From: Tieghemiomyces parasiticus
Lineage: Eukaryota > Kickxellomycota > Dimargaritomycetes > Dimargaritales > Dimargaritaceae
Reading direction: 5' to 3'
NCBI GenBank assembly: GCA_027575765.1
Contig: JANBPT010000147.1
Span: 1 to 64,000 of the forward strand
DNA: 64,000 nucleotides
This document shows positions 1-11,053 of the stretch, in pieces. The stretch's first letter is position 1; every line of letters begins with the position of its first letter. The position numbers and the translations under genes were made by a program. The notes under the pieces were generated by a model. The model searched no databases, was not told the origin of the DNA, and worked only from the letters and a program-made list of their open reading frames with translations.

Positions 1-2484
1 AGGTGAGTGAGGTGGCAATTGAATCCAGCTTGATGCAACAGTTACTATCCAACTGGTCGATCTTATCAAAAAAAAAACTTGACATAGTGACTTACTGGGC
101 CGGCCAAGGACCGCAGGTTCGCCGGGACCGGTTTGCCTGTCGAACTCAACAGGCGGACGAGACTCTGCGCGAGCTTCTTTTGCTTGTCGGTTAGGAACGT
201 GTAGGCATCCCCGCGGACACCCGCCCGACCGGTGCGGCCGATGCGGTGGACGTAGGTGTTGATATCGCGGGCCATACTGTGGTTGATGACGGTACGGACG
301 GACTTGACGTCTAGACCACGCGCTGGTAGGTGAACAAGGTAAGGTGCGCCCCAGTAGGGGTGATCCGGTCGTAAAGTTAACAGAGAGGTTGGCATAAGAG
401 CTAGCTGGTTACGTGCACCATTGACAAGCTAAAAAGGCGGGGCAGCTCCAACTAGGTCACGTCCGGCGTCTCCTGCCCTCCTCTTCCTTAGGTGTGGCCA
501 GAAACTTACCTCCGACATCGGTAGCGACCAGGATGGTCAAGTCACCGCTCTTGAACTTGCGGATAGATCGGTCACGCTCCTGTTGGGTCATACTACTGTG
601 GAGTGTGCCGCCTGGGATAGGGAAGCAAGTAGGGTGATAGGGAGGGGTGAGACACGTAGTATGTGTAGCGAGTGGAGGGTTAGTTACAAGTCTGGATGGT
701 GAGCCCTTCCTTCCCTTCTGGGCCTCCACTAACCAATTCGTCCGATAAAAAAGTGTACAAATGGCCAGCGTGACTTACATGTAACCCCAAGCTCTGCCAG
801 GCCCTCGGCCAGTTCGTCCGCCTGGCCCATTCCGGCCACGAAGATGAGGACACTCCCTTCGACGCAGAAGGCCGGTACGTGCTGCTGCAGCCAGTCCCAC
901 TTGCGCACCTCCTCGTTGACCACGACGAAGTGCTGGTCTACGTCGGCGGTGGGCTCGCCGATCTGACCGATGGTGATACGCAGAGGATCGCGCATGACGC
1001 CCTCGACCAGCCGCTCGATTTTCGACGGCATCGTGGCGCTAAAGAGGAGGGTCTGGCGGTCGGGTCGAACGCGGTCGCACACGGACCGAACCTGGGCCTC
1101 GAACCCCAGGCTAAACATCTGATCGGCCTCGTCGATGACCAAGTAAGAGACGCGCCGGAGGGTGGTGGCGCGCATACGGACCAGGTCAATTAGCCGGCCC
1201 GGAGTGGCCACTAGGATATCCACGCGCTGGTGGCGTAGTTCCTTAAATTGCTCCATCTTGTTAGTCCCGCCATAGGCTAACAGGCACCGAAGCTGGTGCG
1301 CCCGAGCGAAGGTGCGCGCCTCCTTGTGAATCTGCTGGGCCAGCTCACGCGTGGGGGCCACTATCAGGGCCCCCGGGCCCTCACCCGCCGCCAGGGGAGC
1401 CTGGTGTATCAGATGAATGATGAGTGGCAGGATAAAGGCGAGTGTCTTGCCCGACCCTGTTGGGGAAATACCGACCAGGTCCCGGCCTAAGAGGGCGGCG
1501 GGGACAGCTAGCCGCTGGATGACGGTCGGGTACGCAAACTGGTGCTGGTCGATAATCTCTTGCAGCGGGGTACTGAGACCGAAATGGACAAACTCAGTAC
1601 CAGGCTTGGGGAGGGCGGATCCGCGGACCTGGACCCCCCACTGCCGGTGGAGGTTCCACACGTCCTCCCGGTCCAGGGCAGCCACCGCCGGGTGCTCAGT
1701 ATAACCCGTTGAACGGAGCGGGGAGTATGCAAATTCGCTGTGATCAACGGCCTCCAGAGGCACCACGTCCGTCTTACCGGGATCCGTGGGCACTTCATTC
1801 TCAAGGTCCGCCAAATGCCGTTCCGTCGCGTAAACCTCCTCATCCGACCCCATACCCGAGATATCCAGCGGGTGGTCTGATAACCCTACCGGTCCGGCCG
1901 CCTCCAAATTTTCTAGTGGGTCCTCGTTATCAAACCGGTGCGCGTCGACCTGAAGTGAATAAGTGTAAAAGGAATAAATAAAATTAAAAAAAAAGCGAAC
2001 CAGGGGTTATACGTTAGCGGGACAGGGTACCGGGGGGGAAGCTGGCTCATCTTTTCGGCTGAACCTACTGGGCCGTGTGGTGAGCACCCCCAGCCTCAGC
2101 TTGGCCCTCGCTAACCGAACCTACCTTAGTCATGTTGGGTTCCGCTTGCGCCTCTGAAGCAACCTGGCGGTCGATTCCGGCCATGAAAGCGTCTAGTTCA
2201 TCGTCAGGGTCAGTGTTCGTGCATTTAGTCGGCACAGCCGCCTCCCCCTGTTGGTCTGGGCCAGCAGTGGTACACAGACGCTTGGGTGGCCTCGCCGCAT
2301 CCTCTTCATCGTCGAAGCGTAGAGTGGGCTTATAGGTGCCATCGTCGGGTTCCCCGAAGGCATTGGGTTTGACCGTTGAAGGTGGCCTGTCCTGGCCTGA
2401 GGCAGGGTTCGGTTTGGGTCGTGACTTGAGGCCAAATTGAATCTTGGGCTTGAAGCCCGCGGCCGTCGTCAGCTTATGGTTCAT
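1..2484 (-). CDS. DDX42: DDX42-like DEAD-box RNA helicase (3' end outside window)
   Basis: ATP-dependent RNA helicase of the DDX42 type, known elsewhere as a nuclear SF3b-associated spliceosome factor. Four exons join in phase: 2484-2125, 1949-779, 611-510 and 322-96, giving 620 residues. A donor GTAAGT at 95 shows the gene continues past the left edge. Visible motifs in order are LDAFMAGI near residue 95 (typical of the DDX42/Prp5 group), a DHSE-containing linker, motif I SPTGSGKT near 284, PTRELAQQ, TPGRLID, DEAD in VIDEADQMF near 392, SAT, then ATDVGARGLDV and the motif VI block HRIGRTGRAG. The linker and the VSYLVIDEAD block resemble remembered human DDX42 better than Prp5. Exon 4 ends at a Leu-Ala-Gly-Pro that matches no clear stop, so the C-terminal tail is unseen. 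The start is the ATG at 2484; a downstream TTG at 1907 is not a true start. Confidence 0.88.
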
Positions 2485-2926
2485 GGGGATGTCAATGGAG
2501 GGTAGAAGCTATATATTGGCAATGCTGGAATAATGAGTAGGCAGTAAGAGTCTGATAAGAATCAACAACGAAGCTATCCTTGAAGTAAAAAGGCTCGGTT
2601 GGTATGGAGTAACGGAAGTGGGGACGAGCTAGTGGCGTCCACATCCCCCATGCCAAAATCAAGCTTGACTCAGAGACAACATACAAAAGGGGCGGACAGA
2701 CCCTGAGTTATAGTCTACGCAACTATTATGTGACGCAAGTAAGTTTCGATATGTCATCCGTGCGCCTTGAGAGTTATGCTACGCCTTCGTTAGCAGAGAG
2801 AGAAGACGCTCAATAACCACGTCCTTCAAAATCCAGAATGGCAAAGGTTGTAGCTATGTGAACCTATAAAGAACTTTGGTGGATTAAGTATTAGTATATA
2901 ATTTATTTCCCTAATAAAATTTTTCA
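2485..2926. other. Intergenic, DDX42 upstream region
   Basis: Presumed promoter and leader of the DDX42 gene on the minus strand, becoming AT-rich towards the 5S gene. I see no gene and no clear TATA element. Confidence 0.5.
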
Positions 2927-3042
2927 GTTGCGGCCATTCGCTGGAGTTAGCACCGTATCCCGTTAGATCTACGAAGTTAAGGCCCAGTCGGCCGATTTAG
3001 TACTAAGGTGGGTGACCACTTGGGAATAGTCGGTGCCGCAAC
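2927..3042 (+). rRNA. 5S ribosomal RNA
   Basis: 116-nt 5S rRNA gene. The ends GTTGCGGC and GCCGCAAC pair perfectly as helix I. The body carries the expected AGCACCGTATCCCGTTAGAT segment, the internal control region around GAAGTTAAG, and the conserved GGTGGGTGACCACTTGGGAA stretch. The sequence closely follows remembered yeast 5S. It stands alone between protein-coding genes rather than in an rDNA repeat, as in many fungi with dispersed 5S genes. It would be transcribed by RNA polymerase III through TFIIIA and TFIIIC. Confidence 0.96.
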
Positions 3043-3047
3043 TTTTT
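3043..3047 (+). terminator. Pol III T-run terminator of the 5S gene
   Basis: Five T residues follow directly after the closing helix of the 5S gene, as expected for RNA polymerase III termination. Confidence 0.85.
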
Positions 3048-3632
3048 GATACTAAATTTTAACAATGAATGTAAGTATATGATTGTTTCTATGGGCTCAC
3101 ATCAACCAAGCCACTAGGAAGTTAACCGGATTTCCGAGTGCCAGAGAAACGCTCTGTCTACGGGCATGAAGTTTTTGAAAGCACTGTGCCAGATGAGGTT
3201 GCCAGCCGAGATACATAGATGATGGTCATGCGGCCTCAATAGTGTCTCGTTGCTATTCCATTAAATGGTACGCCGGAGGCGGGTTGGGTGAAGCACCGGC
3301 CGACAGAGATCCCCTCATGACCTATAATCATCCTTCGCTCCGCCCCTTGAGGGTCCTCATGATTCATTCCATTAATTTGATGAAACCCTTGAACCCTTGA
3401 ATCGGCCATTGGGGTTTTTAAATCACGCCAAGCGGTTAAGTAGCAAACTTCTGCCATCGAATACTTTTATGACGTGAACCACAAGGTGTCTAAAACCAGC
3501 ACTGGCGGCGAGAATTATAATCGAAACGAGGAAGAGGTGAAGGTCAGTGCGTGGCGAGGGCTAAGACTTGGGACTAATTATTGAGGGGCTGGTACGAGAG
3601 GGGGGGTAGGTAGCCAAGGGTGAACAACACCG
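3048..3632. other. Intergenic, no gene seen
   Basis: Holds the 3' flank of ornithine decarboxylase. The short open frames have no recognisable domain. Confidence 0.5.
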
Positions 3633-5048
3633 TTAAATGAGGTACTGGTACGGGATCACGTTGCGGGAATCGGTGTAAATCACGCGGGGTATCTGGAACC
3701 CGTTGAACTGGGAGGCGGCACAGATGGTGTAGGCACCCATATTGTGATACACTAGCCAGTCGCCGACTTCGAGGGTGGGCAAACGAGCCGACTCGTTGAT
3801 GCAGTCGATCCCGTCGCAGGTTGGACCCCACACTTTGCACGGGCGGAGGCGATCCGCCGCGGCCGAATCAATCGTGCCGGAGCTGACGAGGGAGCCCTCC
3901 AACACGGGAGATCCACGATGAGAGTCCCGACCGGACGGATAGTAAGTGCCCTGACGGATCATGACCTCGGGGGTCACGACGGCGTGGTCAAACATGATGC
4001 AGTTGAAACTACCGTAGACGCCGTCGTTGACGTAGTAGCTATGCTCAACGGGGGCGTCCGGGGCAGGGGAGCCGCCGGAAATCTCGCGCCGGGCAATCAC
4101 GTTGACGGCCAGGGAGAAGGCGGCGGCGGCGAAGAAGCGGCCGGGTTCACCGATGATGCGTACCCCGGCATCAGACGGGAAGTATTCGTCCAGGGCTTTA
4201 CGCAGTACAGTGGCCGCCTCGATAAAGGTCACGTCGGACTCGCCGTCCCAACCAGGGAACCCGCCGCCAATATCGAGCACGTGCATGTCGTAGCCCAGGG
4301 CTCGGCCCTCTTGGAACACCACGTGGGCGCGCTGGACGGCGTCACGGAAGGTGGCGGCGTCGCGACAGCCGCTACCGACATGAAAGCTGACACCAGCCAC
4401 GTCCAGGCCAAGTTCACGAGCCTGGCGGAGTAGCGAGGCGGTGGCATGCGGAGGCACACCGAACTTCATGCCGAGCTGGCACACAGACTTGGAGTCATCA
4501 GCCAGGACCCGGAGGATCAGGCGGGCACGCGGGTGCAGGCGCCGAATCTTGACCAGCTCATCATAATTGTCAAAGGTCATCATGGCCACGCCGTGTGCGG
4601 CAGAGTAGCGGAGGTGTGAGGCCTGCTTGCACGGGTTGGCGTAGACAATGTTGTCGGTGCAGTCGGTAAGCGGCAGGACGGCCTCAATCTCGGCCCGGCT
4701 GGCACAGTCGAAACCCGCACCCAGCTTGGCCAGGAGGCGCAGTAGCACTGGATCGGGGTTGCACTTGACGGCGTAGAACGGGTGGACGCGGGGCAGGTGT
4801 TCACGCCACAGTAGAAACTGCTGATAGACGCGGCCCAGATCGGCCACATAGAAGGCGTCCTCAGCGCCGTGGTCTAGAATCTCGGCCTGGAACAGGTCGG
4901 CCAGACTGGCGAAGTGAACGGTCGGAGCAGTCACCTCCGCCGGCTGCTCGACGGCCTTGGCCAAGCGGTCGGCCATATTGAACGGGCTGCTGGCGAGCAC
5001 AGCGTCGTCCAGCAGGGCCTCAGGAATGGTGCGGGAGAGGGAGCTCAT
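3633..5048 (-). CDS. ODC1: Ornithine decarboxylase
   Basis: PLP-dependent decarboxylase converting ornithine to putrescine, the first committed step of polyamine synthesis; cytosolic. Single exon of 471 residues, a usual length for fungal enzymes. The PLP lysine sits in FYAVKCNPDP (about K95), followed by the HVGSGC block, the glycine loop DIGGGFPG, the phosphate-binding EPGRFF and the catalytic cysteine in CDGID (about C411), so every key residue is present. The ATG at 5048 (MSSLSRT) is the first in frame; the frame stays open upstream to 5147 but only through a GTG. The 5' leader is pyrimidine-rich with a C9 run near 5084-5092. Polyamine control through antizyme is known for the family but nothing here shows it. 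Confidence 0.95.
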   Translation of the reverse strand: MSSLSRTIPEALLDDAVLASSPFNMADRLAKAVEQPAEVTAPTVHFASLADLFQAEILDHGAEDAFYVADLGRVYQQFLLWREHLPRVHPFYAVKCNPDPVLLRLLAKLGAGFDCASRAEIEAVLPLTDCTDNIVYANPCKQASHLRYSAAHGVAMMTFDNYDELVKIRRLHPRARLILRVLADDSKSVCQLGMKFGVPPHATASLLRQARELGLDVAGVSFHVGSGCRDAATFRDAVQRAHVVFQEGRALGYDMHVLDIGGGFPGWDGESDVTFIEAATVLRKALDEYFPSDAGVRIIGEPGRFFAAAAFSLAVNVIARREISGGSPAPDAPVEHSYYVNDGVYGSFNCIMFDHAVVTPEVMIRQGTYYPSGRDSHRGSPVLEGSLVSSGTIDSAAADRLRPCKVWGPTCDGIDCINESARLPTLEVGDWLVYHNMGAYTICAASQFNGFQIPRVIYTDSRNVIPYQYLI

Positions 5049-8000
5049 GATGGAGACAGGGTGAGCGAGAGGTGGGGGGGGGATACACGGAGAGTGGCTA
5101 GCAAGGGGGAGGAGAGGGGAAAAAAGAATGTGGGGTCCACTAATCACGTGGGTATTTTATGCGGGGGTGGGGACGATCACTGTGTGTTTGGGGGGAGGGG
5201 AAATCGTTCACACTCCAAGCAAAGTGCAGGGTCTCGCGACTGTGAATAAATAAAGGCGAAGGGGATCAGATAACTAGCGTGCTGACGACAGACAACAAGT
5301 AAGCTCAAATATTGAGGTACGGATAACACAAGCAATCGCACAGCCAGGGTATTCCACAGGTGGGCTGAGGAACACCAGAGTTGGATGGTGCAAAAAATAT
5401 GGTAAATAACCGGTCCCACTGCGGCAGCGCGTGGGTTGAAGAGGGTCTTGATGAGTAAAGAAATAAACTATCAAGACACGCACGCTAACAGCGCAGCAGT
5501 ATAACCCGGAATCGGTCTGTAGCAAGAGCGAACGAGGACGTTTTTGCAGACGGAGCACGACGACCGGGTCAGAGCCACCCGGGTTGGAAGGCTTGGATTA
5601 GCGGTGGGGAGAACAAAAACTAGCGATATCGAGTCGATTGGGAGGGGGGACACGTCGGCGGAGCGCACGACGTAGAAGAGTGTGGATTTAGGCCGGGCAA
5701 AAGTAGCAGAAGGTGTGCCAAGGGGGTGGCGGGTCGGCGCAACCGGGCAGCATCAAAGGCGAGCAGGGGCTGGACAACTCCGTGGAGGAGAGGAGGGTGG
5801 CTTATGGACACCTTTCCGGGCGTAAGGGAAAAGTGTTCGACAGCGCCAGCGGAGGGGATTAGAGGGTTAGAAGGCCAGGACCGCCAGTTTTCAACAGGGA
5901 CGATCTTTACGGGGACCAAGGGTGGTGGTGAGGGATCCGAGATGGGGGCGGGTTGGGCGGCAATCCGAGGAGGTGTAGCTGATGCCGACGGGATTGGTAG
6001 GCGTAGTGGGTGATGCGCAGTAGGGGCAATGGGAGCAAAGGTGGATTGGCTCGGACGGGAGAGATCCGTTATAAGGGAGAAGCGTAAGGGCAGTAGAAGA
6101 AAAAGAAGAGAGGCGGTGGTGAGACGAGCAAGTGGTGCCGAGGATGTTACGTTGGGAACAGGCTAGAGGCGGTGTCTAATAGGCTTGGGCATGGACAGAT
6201 AGAGCCCGCCGAGTGGCGCTCCGCTACTGCGGTGGAGGGGCCTCGCGGATGGGGGTGAGGTGCTAAAGCGGTGCTCAGGATGGGGACGAAGTTAATAGGT
6301 TCGCGGTGAGTGGTCGGCGGGATCGCTCAAGCGACGTCACTGGTGGAGCGGTCGGTCGGAGGGGGGCGGGGGCGGGCAAGAAAGTGGCAATGTGTGAGGG
6401 GGGGTGAACGGCCAAGGTCTCAGGAGAAGCCATCGGCGAAGTAGCCAGTGGTGCGGGAGGATCGCGGCGCCCGAGAGGGGTTGTACGACAGGCAGGGCCG
6501 GTATACAAGGGAGGCTCAGGAGGCCGGATTGGGGCAAATCAGGAAGAAAGTGGCGTGAGCGGAACCTATTTATACATTGGCAGGTTGCCGTGAGGTAGGC
6601 CCCCTATCGGATAGGTGGGGAAACGCTACGGCGGAGCGCATGAGGCTGAACCCAATGCTCCAAACACCCTAGGCACGTAGAGGCGACGGGGATAAGCCGC
6701 TGAAACGCGAGGTTTATGAGTCTTAGTTGTTACATACCAACGGCACCACTGCCATCGAAATGGCGCAGAGCGACAGATAGGCTGAAGCCGTGGGTCGCTG
6801 GATAAACTTGGCGAAATGGGCCGTGGCTATCCTCGCAAGATAGTCCGCCAATGGCTGCTGGTACACTCGGAGCTATGGCCTCGCTTCCAGTGGCGAGGCC
6901 GGATATAGCCTGGGCGGTGCTAACCGGTCTTCGGTTCAACCCGTCAACTCTGAGCGGGGCTGGGCTGGTGTTACTTGGACCGCCAGGATATGAATGGAAC
7001 TGCTACCCGTAAAGGAACAGCTGCGTGACAATTTGTTTACACTGGTGGTGAAAGCCCTGACCCCTCCTGCTCCCACCATCCGCTGTAGGGCCGCCAGGTC
7101 AAACGTGCAATGGCCGAGCGGGAGATTCATCTGTGCCACATATTCCGCGCTAGCTCCACCCCCAACCCGACTGAAAACGGCAGAGACCCAAAAGTGTCAC
7201 ACATCGGAAGGACAGTCAATATAGCCGAAGCAAACGAACCATGTTCGGCGCACAATTGAGGGGTCACTCTGGTTGGACAGCGGCCCAGCTTCTGTAGCCG
7301 TTTTGCCACGCACAGTGGGCCGTCTAACCTTGCTGACCACTAGAGTACGTGGCCCGTAGTCCTCTAGGACCGGGCTCTCACCTCACTTAAGCTCTTCTTA
7401 CCCCCTGTTTCGACAGCGTCATGAGGTTCCTCGATCCCCTTAATTCCACTCATATTACGACGGCTGAAAACTACCCACTGACACCAGATCTGATCTAGTC
7501 AAGTGCATGCCATCCACCGCTGCAATAGTACAATCAAGGAGAGCGGATCGAGAAAATAATTACACGTACGATTTTATATTCACCGGCTGCTACATAGGCA
7601 AGTCACCCAAGGCTATTTCGCTACGATCTAATAATAATCGAACGTAAGTTATGCTGCAGTGACGCAGAGTTGAAGGTCGTTATGATCTACAAGCTCTATA
7701 GTAGAAAGTGCCATGAAACTAGCTGAATAGAATTAAATGCCCACTGAAGCTGAGTAAAGTTTGAAAGTCGATGTAGGAGTTCATTTGGGATAGGCCGGTT
7801 CGAGCTGAGATAGCTGAAAGGCGCACTGATAAGAAGGCCGGGGAAAGCGAGTGGTGGCGGAGTCCAGCCGCTACACAGGGGGAAGGGGACATCCTAACGG
7901 AAAACCATCTAGCCCAATTGGGGGTCGTGCACGCCTTCATGAACAACTTCCCTTTCGCTTGGACATTCATCAATGGGGATCCGCCCAAGTATGCCTTTGA

Positions 8001-8418
8001 TGTGAAGACTGGGCCACACAGACAGACATACACACGGAGAAGGGCACTTCACATGATCGAGTGGGGAACGTGTCGTTGTCACCCCCTGTTACAAGAGGAC
8101 ATCCGTCACCGCCATTCCGAAACCAATTGAATTAAATACGGGGTGCGTTGGCCGCCAGCAGCTTCGTGGATCGCTAGTATACCATATCATCAAGCGGTGG
8201 CCTTATTTTCCATGGGGCTAAGTATACCATGCACCGGGTTTAGGTTTTTATTTAGACTTATCGGATCGTTGATGCCATGGTAGCTTACGTAGGAGGCCAC
8301 ATACTCTAGTACCGTACCTCAACTAGATTGATCTATATTTGTTATTTTCATTGCAAGGTCAGACCAGGCCCTGTCGATAAAATAAAATATTGTCTCGCAA
8401 TTCACTCCGCCCCTCTCT
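5049..8418. other. 3.4-kb gene desert
   Basis: The longest stretch without a recognisable gene. Positions 5049-5200 are the pyrimidine-rich leader of ornithine decarboxylase (minus sense). From about 5600 to 6600 the plus strand is rich in G and A; from about 7450 to 8400 the base composition becomes AT-richer. Open frames are all under 115 codons and overlap on both strands. I saw no transposase, tRNA or splice-consistent gene. Confidence 0.5.
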
Positions 8419-9456
8419 TCACCCTAACGCCTTCCATCCACTGTAGACCTGCGCCAGAGCGGCAATGGTGCCGCAGATACCGACCCCGACGTCGGGAAAG
8501 GTGGACGCCGGATACGACCAGTGGATCGTAAGCGGGAAGTACGCAGTATTGATCGCAAACTGGATCCACCAGTCGCGGCGCTGACGGTGCCACGTGTCGA
8601 GCTTTGCCTGGAAGGCGGCTGGGTTAGCCTCAGCTTTATCAGCCAGAATCCGACGTTTGAGACGGTCGGCCTGTCGATACTCTTCATACAGAGTTAGGTA
8701 GTGGAGTACAACGTAGCCAGCCCAGAACCGACAGGACCAGACGCCGAGCTGGTCCACACGTTTCGGGGAGGCGAGTGCGGGCACAATCCCATGGGCGCCC
8801 AACCAGTAGGCGTGCTCGAGCGGGTAGTAGATAAGGTTGCACAGGTTTTCGAGTCGAGCCAAGCGTAGGAGATACCGGTTGGTCGGCGGGTTGCGTTCTA
8901 GGGCACACATGTAGTGGACCAGCGGGATGAGACCTGTGAACCGCGAGAGGATGCGGTAATCCGAGACGGGTCCGGCCAGGTTCCTGACCTGTTGGGCCAG
9001 CATAGACTTGTTGCGGCGCAGGGCGTACCAGACGACAATCTTGGAGAAGTATTGGATTAACTGGGGAGCAAGATACACAGGTTGGTGGGGTTGGAGCGTA
9101 GATATTGCTTAATGATTAGGAATCCCTACGACAGCACGTATGCAAGGAGGGGGGGGGGTGATGACATGGTACATCAGGCGGCCGAACAAATTATCGGAGA
9201 TGGCCGTACTCACCATGAGGACCTTATCCGAACCCGAGGCGGACGAGAGGAATCGTGTCAGACGGTCAAGCGTCGGCGAAGGGTAGGTCTTGAGCAGCAT
9301 GAGGATGCTATCCAGGTCCTTGGGGCCCCGGCCTGCCATACTGCGCAGGCGAGCGAACGTGGACCGGGCGGAAGAGGATGCGCTGGCGGTGGTGGCAGAG
9401 GGTTGGTCACGGCCGGAGGCCGCCAAACAGGGCTTCCCACTCGTGATGCTGGGCAT
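8419..9456 (-). CDS. PEX11: Peroxisomal membrane protein PEX11
   Basis: PEX11 family protein, which elongates peroxisomal membranes before division. Two exons, 9456-9214 and 9060-8419, join in phase 0 across an intron with GTGAGT donor and CCCCAG acceptor to give 294 residues. The join creates DKVLMLIQYFSKIVVWYAL, which matches the amphipathic N-terminal helix pattern of the family. The rest shows the expected Pex11 layout, with RFTGLIPLVHYM and a C-terminal hydrophobic segment before the WKALG end. The first 30 or so residues are Ser/Thr/Ala-rich and look disordered. The intron holds a C10 tract in the sense strand (9149-9158). The start is the only ATG in the first exon. Confidence 0.88.
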
Positions 9457-10258
9457 GGTAGTGATAGAAAGGCAAAGTGCCGACGACTGGAACCACAGGA
9501 AATAAGGCTATCTAGTTAATAGGTAGAGCCAACTGGTACACCGTGGCCTAATGAGTTGCCCCAAGAGAGTGGCCCGTCGCGTGTCAATCGGAAGAACGTC
9601 AAGGCCGGTCGATACTACGGGCAGGGTTGTCGGCGGGGGCCTCGGTAATAGGTTACGAGGGCGAGTTGGCGCTAAATGGAGACGGAAAAGTACGCAGGGC
9701 AGCAGTGGCCTGATGGTAATGACACGGGGGAGCGAACGGCGGGACCTGGGAGTGAAGAAGGAGGGGCATCCGGGACCCAGGGTGGGAATGGCAGAGGGAT
9801 GGGTGAATGCACTGTCACGAGCAAGCCCGGCTCCTATTGACCTTCGTCCCGAGGCACAAGCCAGCCGAGCAGTGGGTTGCTCGGGCAACCGCTGACACCC
9901 TCTTTCGTAACCGCCCCCCCCCCCAGGTTTCGCTCTCGCTAGGCAGCCCCTGGCCTGGATATTACGCGTGGCACGCTGATTTCACATGTCGCCCGCGCGG
10001 TTTTGGCCTGCCAATGTGCAGTCTCCGTACAGGCCAACTTGCCCCCCCCCTCGCCTGCCTTAGATTCACACCGTATAAACATATCCATCGGACCTCGACC
10101 CATTCCGCATAAGCAGCCCCGGAACCCGCCCCATTCGATCAATTTTTTTTATTATCAAGAATAAGGTATGTGTACACGGGTGGTCATGGCGAGTAGGGCC
10201 TATGGTTGACCTCACCAATCGCCAATAAGAGGGGAGAATAAAAAGAATCTAACCACCG
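9457..10258. other. Intergenic between PEX11 and OCA1
   Basis: PEX11 promoter side and OCA1 3' side. It contains a run of C residues near 9911-9924, another near 10043-10052, and a T-rich patch at 10141-10150. No gene recognised. Confidence 0.5.
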
Positions 10259-11053
10259 CTAGAGCCACTTGGGCGGGTCCTCGGGTATCCGTACCAGATC
10301 GGTATCGAACAACTCGATAAACTGTTCGTTCAGCAGTCGCACCTTCTGGCCAGCGTACCGCCGGTACTCTTCAAAGATGGACGCCAGGTTCCAACGCTGC
10401 AGTTTACGCAGGCAGCCCACCACGGTGCCCGTCCGGTGGCGACCCAGGTTACACATGATGGCCATCGGGTGGTGGCATGGGTCCAGGATGAGGGCCAGGG
10501 CCTCCAGCACCACGTCCTCCGTTACGGGCTCCCAGGCGTTCGCCGGGTTGAAGACGCCCAGGTGGTGGAGTCGAATGTCTTGATCGTCGAGGAAGTTGAG
10601 GCTAGTGGAGGGGTAGGACATGGGCCGCCAGGGTTAGCCAGTCGGTCGGCAGCAAGGACCATTATCCGGCAACTGGTCGCTAGATCACCGCCTGCGGGAC
10701 CGAGCGTAGCAATCCATACGGTCTAAATACGGGCGAGATGCGCTTTCGGACTTACAAGGACTGGTTGGGCTCTTCGGGCGCGAGCCAGACGATATGCTTG
10801 AGACCGAGCCGCTCCAGGAACGGGTAGTTGAGCTCGTTGGGCTGGCCTGAGCGGTACAGATGCTCCTCGATGTAGCCGAAGTTCTGCGGGCAGTGAGAGG
10901 GGTTCCCGTAACAATGGAGGAGGTGCGGAGTGCGATCGAAAATTAGCACAGGTAAAGCCGACTGCTGAACGGGCCTCTCTCTCCCCTCCCCCTCTGAACA
11001 GCCAAGGCAGGCCCATTGCTTACCGACGGCGGAACATAACGTTGGTAGGTCAT
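10259..11053 (-). CDS. OCA1: OCA1-like tyrosine phosphatase (PFA-DSP family)
   Basis: Member of the plant-and-fungal atypical dual-specificity phosphatases (Siw14/Oca1 group), which includes inositol pyrophosphatases; yeast OCA1 is linked to oxidative-stress cell-cycle arrest. Three exons: 11053-11024 (ten codons, [10 protein letters not shown]), 10883-10756 and 10601-10259, giving 166 residues. Exons 1-2 join in phase 0; exons 2-3 split a Phe codon. The second exon has [20 protein letters not shown], close to remembered yeast Oca1. The active-site loop is CNLGRHRTG with the CX5R cysteine and arginine in place. It is shorter than yeast Oca1 because it lacks the yeast N-terminal extension. The resemblance to Oca1 exceeds that to Siw14. 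Confidence 0.87.

Noticed and set aside
5049..5147. N-terminal extension of ornithine decarboxylase
   Set aside because: The frame stays open but begins at GTG; the first ATG is at 5048 and fits family length.
7918..8130. 70-codon plus-strand frame in the desert
   Set aside because: It looks protein-like by eye but has no recognisable motif, no splice context and no neighbour to support it.
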